From Verrucomicrobiia bacterium (GTDB taxonomy: Bacteria > Verrucomicrobiota > Verrucomicrobiia > Limisphaerales > UBA11358): DNA of 64,000 nt. The translations under genes and the position numbers were made by a program. The notes below the pieces were generated by a model. It was not told the DNA's origin. It saw only the letters and a list, made by a program, of their open reading frames with translations, and ran no database searches. Location: NCBI GenBank assembly GCA_031290985.1, contig JARLJW010000043.1, positions 62,001 to 126,000 on the forward strand. Direction: 5' to 3'. Shown here in pieces: positions 62,084-64,000 of the stretch (position 1 is the first letter of the stretch; each line of letters starts with the position of its first letter).

Positions 62084-63415
62084 TCAGCGATACAACAGGT
62101 ACGGCTCGCGCAGCTTGGCGAAGGCTTTCAGGCCCGGTTGCGTGGCGGCCACGATTTTTTCCACCGGCTCGCCGCGCTCCAGCGCCTCGCGCACCGTGGC
62201 GGTGCCCATGACCTTGTCGATGTAGTTTGTATGCAGTTCCAGCTTGTCGCCATAAGTCTGCTTCACCACGGACAAGAGGTTCAAGGTCGTGGCGATGGGC
62301 TGGTACGCGTTCCGGTCCGTCACGTGCAACTGGCAGCCGCCGCACTGCTGATCCTTGAACTTTGAAAATGTCGGTGTGAAATACACTTCGCGGAACTTCA
62401 CCCCGCGAAGGTGCAGGTCGTTCAACTTTTTCGCCAGCACCAGGCCATCGATCCACGGCGCGCCGAACATTTCAAACGGTTTCGTGGTGCCGCGGCCTTC
62501 CGAAAGGTTGCTGCCTTCGAGGATCACCTGGCCCGGATAAACCGTCGTCGCGTCGAGCGTAGGCAGGTTCGGCGAAGGCAGCACCCACGGCAGCGACGTT
62601 TCATCGAACCATTCGTCGCGCGTCCAGTTCTCCATCGGCACGACCGTGAGCTTGACCTTCTTCTTCAGAAATTTGTCATTGAACAACCGCGCGAGTTCGC
62701 CCGTCGTCATGCCGTGGCGCAGCGGAATGGGATACAGCCCGATGAACGAGCTGTGCTCCGGATATTCGAGGATCGGGCCTTCCATGGCGACGCCGTTGAT
62801 GGGGTTGGGCCGGTCCAGCACGATGAACGGGATGTCCGCCTCGGCCGCCGCCGACATGGCGTTCGCCATCGTGGCGATGTAGGTGTAGACGCGCGTGCCG
62901 ACGTCCTGCAGGTCGAACACCATCACATCCACCGACTGCATCATGCCCGCCTCGACCTGCTTGCCCTCGTGCTGCGTATCGAACTTCCGCATGTATTCGT
63001 CGATGTTCGTCATCATGTCCGCCGGCGGCTTGTGCGTCTGGCCGTAGAGGCTGAACACGGGGAGCTTGAAATGTTCGTCGTAATAAAACGCGACGTATTC
63101 GCCCGCCTGGGCGTTGCCACGCACGCCGTGCTCCGGCCCGTACAACGCCACCAACTGCGTCTCGGGATGCGCGCGGAAGGTGTCCACGATGCTGTCCAGC
63201 TTGCTGTCGAGCCCGGTGGGATTGGTGATGAGGCCGACGTGTTTGCCGCGGATGAGGTCGAGGTGTTTTTCAAAAAGCACTTCGACACCCAGCTTGACCG
63301 GCGGGCGGATGGCGTGGTTGGGTTGCATGGTAGGCGTGGTTTGGCAGCCGGCGACCAAGGTCGCCAGGCCGAGAAGGATGGAGCGATGGAGCGGTTTCAT
63401 TTGTCCCGGTTTCAC
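62084..63415 (-). CDS. namZ: NamZ-type exo-beta-N-acetylmuramidase (DUF1343) lipoprotein
   Basis: The 443-aa protein has a lipobox LVAGC (SILLGLATLVAGCQT) and the DUF1343 pattern: GKHVGLITNPTG, ALYGPEHGVRG, FSLYGQTHKPP, DVMVFDLQDVGTRVYTYI, FIVLDRPNPING, GPILEYPEHSSFIGLYPIPLRHGMT and LEGSNLSEGRGTTKPF. Family members release terminal MurNAc from peptidoglycan fragments. It is encoded with a class C serine hydrolase, and its start overlaps the stop of the preceding gene (ATGA). Confidence 0.93.
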   Translation of the reverse strand: MKPGQMKPLHRSILLGLATLVAGCQTTPTMQPNHAIRPPVKLGVEVLFEKHLDLIRGKHVGLITNPTGLDSKLDSIVDTFRAHPETQLVALYGPEHGVRGNAQAGEYVAFYYDEHFKLPVFSLYGQTHKPPADMMTNIDEYMRKFDTQHEGKQVEAGMMQSVDVMVFDLQDVGTRVYTYIATMANAMSAAAEADIPFIVLDRPNPINGVAMEGPILEYPEHSSFIGLYPIPLRHGMTTGELARLFNDKFLKKKVKLTVVPMENWTRDEWFDETSLPWVLPSPNLPTLDATTVYPGQVILEGSNLSEGRGTTKPFEMFGAPWIDGLVLAKKLNDLHLRGVKFREVYFTPTFSKFKDQQCGGCQLHVTDRNAYQPIATTLNLLSVVKQTYGDKLELHTNYIDKVMGTATVREALERGEPVEKIVAATQPGLKAFAKLREPYLLYR

Positions 63416-64000
63416 TTATTCTTCAGGCAGCTCGTCTGGAGGTACTGCGTGTATTCGCCGCGACGAAAAACCGATTCGTTATGCGTCAGGTCCGTGTGGA
63501 TGAAGGTGAGCCTGGCCTTCGTCAAATCCGCCGGGGTGCTGTTGGTTTCCTCCAGCGCCTGAAACGCGGTGCCGCCGGCATGGTACGCCGCCATCAATTT
63601 TTCCGTCTCCTCCTTCGTGCCGCCGTGGTCCGTGTAAATGTCCACCAACCGGGAATTTTGCGCCTGCTGCCACGCGACGAAATCTTCCGTGTTGCCGTAA
63701 AGCGCGTCAAAGAGCCATGCCTCCTTGATTTTGTCCGGCAGGCCGCCATGGTTCACGATGGCCGCCATCACATGATAGCCGCCGCTGTGGCCGGAGAGGA
63801 TGATGTTGCCCAACTCGAATTTATTCTTTTTAAGGACGCCGCTGGCCTGCAATTTTTCCACCGCCTCGGCCATGAAGACGGCAAATCCGTTCGTGTCCTC
63901 CAGCTTGCCGCCAAACGAATCCGGCGCATTATGCGGGCCTTCCGGCACGATGAGAATGGCGTTCTTGCCGCTGTCGCAAAACTGTTGCAGCAGATTGTAC
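63412..64000 (-). CDS. Alpha/beta-hydrolase-like protein, 5' end outside the window
   Basis: The frame stays open to the window edge (upstream residues YNLLQQFCDSGKNAILIV), so GTG 63948 is not the start. A nucleophile elbow is visible in IILSGHSGGYHVMAAIVN (GHSGG), followed by EAWLFDALYGNTEDFVAW and FIHTDLTHNES. This is the C-terminal part of an alpha/beta hydrolase or esterase. It is translationally coupled to the NamZ-type gene, so it may belong to the same degradative pathway; substrate unknown. Confidence 0.8.
   Translation of the reverse strand, partial: YNLLQQFCDSGKNAILIVPEGPHNAPDSFGGKLEDTNGFAVFMAEAVEKLQASGVLKKNKFELGNIILSGHSGGYHVMAAIVNHGGLPDKIKEAWLFDALYGNTEDFVAWQQAQNSRLVDIYTDHGGTKEETEKLMAAYHAGGTAFQALEETNSTPADLTKARLTFIHTDLTHNESVFRRGEYTQYLQTSCLKNK

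Overview
The window looks like chromosomal DNA of a Verrucomicrobiota bacterium of the Pedosphaera/Limisphaerales type. This is inferred from gene content, not from a database search. The evidence is: GC-rich DNA; three DUF1559-like prepilin proteins with the [24 protein letters not shown] leader type; an autotransporter-associated beta-strand repeat protein; very large secreted proteins ending in a (F/Y)(F/Y)R-(L/I/M/T) tail; large GH35/GH36/GH106 glycosidases; and many small orphan genes separated by imperfect repeats. No rRNA, CRISPR array or classical IS element was seen.

Layout. 1-2.5 kb: 3' part of a LamG/Ig-like secreted protein plus a prepilin-like protein. 2.8-14.2 kb (minus strand): a tightly coupled galactoside-utilisation operon (beta-strand-repeat giant, prepilin-like protein, alpha-galactosidase-like enzyme, GH35 beta-galactosidase, 5'-deleted GH36 remnant). 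14.4-17.8 kb: a sensor kinase with a long N-terminal row of OB-like modules, and its LuxR-type regulator. 18.06-25.53 kb: tRNA-Leu(UAG) carrying a 7.4-kb integrative element bounded by 27-bp att repeats. It encodes a tyrosine recombinase, an AT-rich orphan, an excisionase-like HTH protein, a DUF3987 primase/helicase-like protein, and a cargo zone of small orphans and a PD-(D/E)XK nuclease fused to an EVE-like domain. 25.6-34.1 kb: a secreted protein with three flagellar-hook-type modules, a GH106 rhamnosidase, a membrane protein and two small secreted proteins including a thioredoxin. 34.2-38.4 kb: a membrane-bound uptake [NiFe] hydrogenase operon (small and large subunits, cytochrome b, maturation protease). 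38.7-39.5 kb: coiled-coil and TPR proteins. 39.9-42.7 kb: 2-oxoacid:ferredoxin oxidoreductase (korAB) with a strong terminator.

43.0-46.7 kb is a run of small orphan genes, all on the plus strand (lipoproteins, small membrane proteins, SMI1/KNR4). They are separated by a degenerate repeat family whose ends resemble integron attC core sites (GCCTAAC ... GTTAGRY). 46.9 kb: tRNA-Asp. 47.3-55.3 kb: housekeeping and signalling genes (cNMP-binding sensor kinase, MutL, BLUF photoreceptor, RNase III, class A beta-lactamase-like hydrolase, dipeptide epimerase). 55.4-60.3 kb: another prepilin-like protein paired with a 1.3-kaa secreted Calx-beta/Ig protein. 60.8-64 kb: a class C serine hydrolase, a NamZ-type muramidase and the end of an alpha/beta-hydrolase-like protein, suggesting cell-wall turnover.

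Most worth following up: the tRNA-Leu element and its nuclease-EVE cargo, the attC-like cassette region, the shared C-terminal tail of five unrelated secreted proteins together with their paired pseudopilins, and the hook-module protein.
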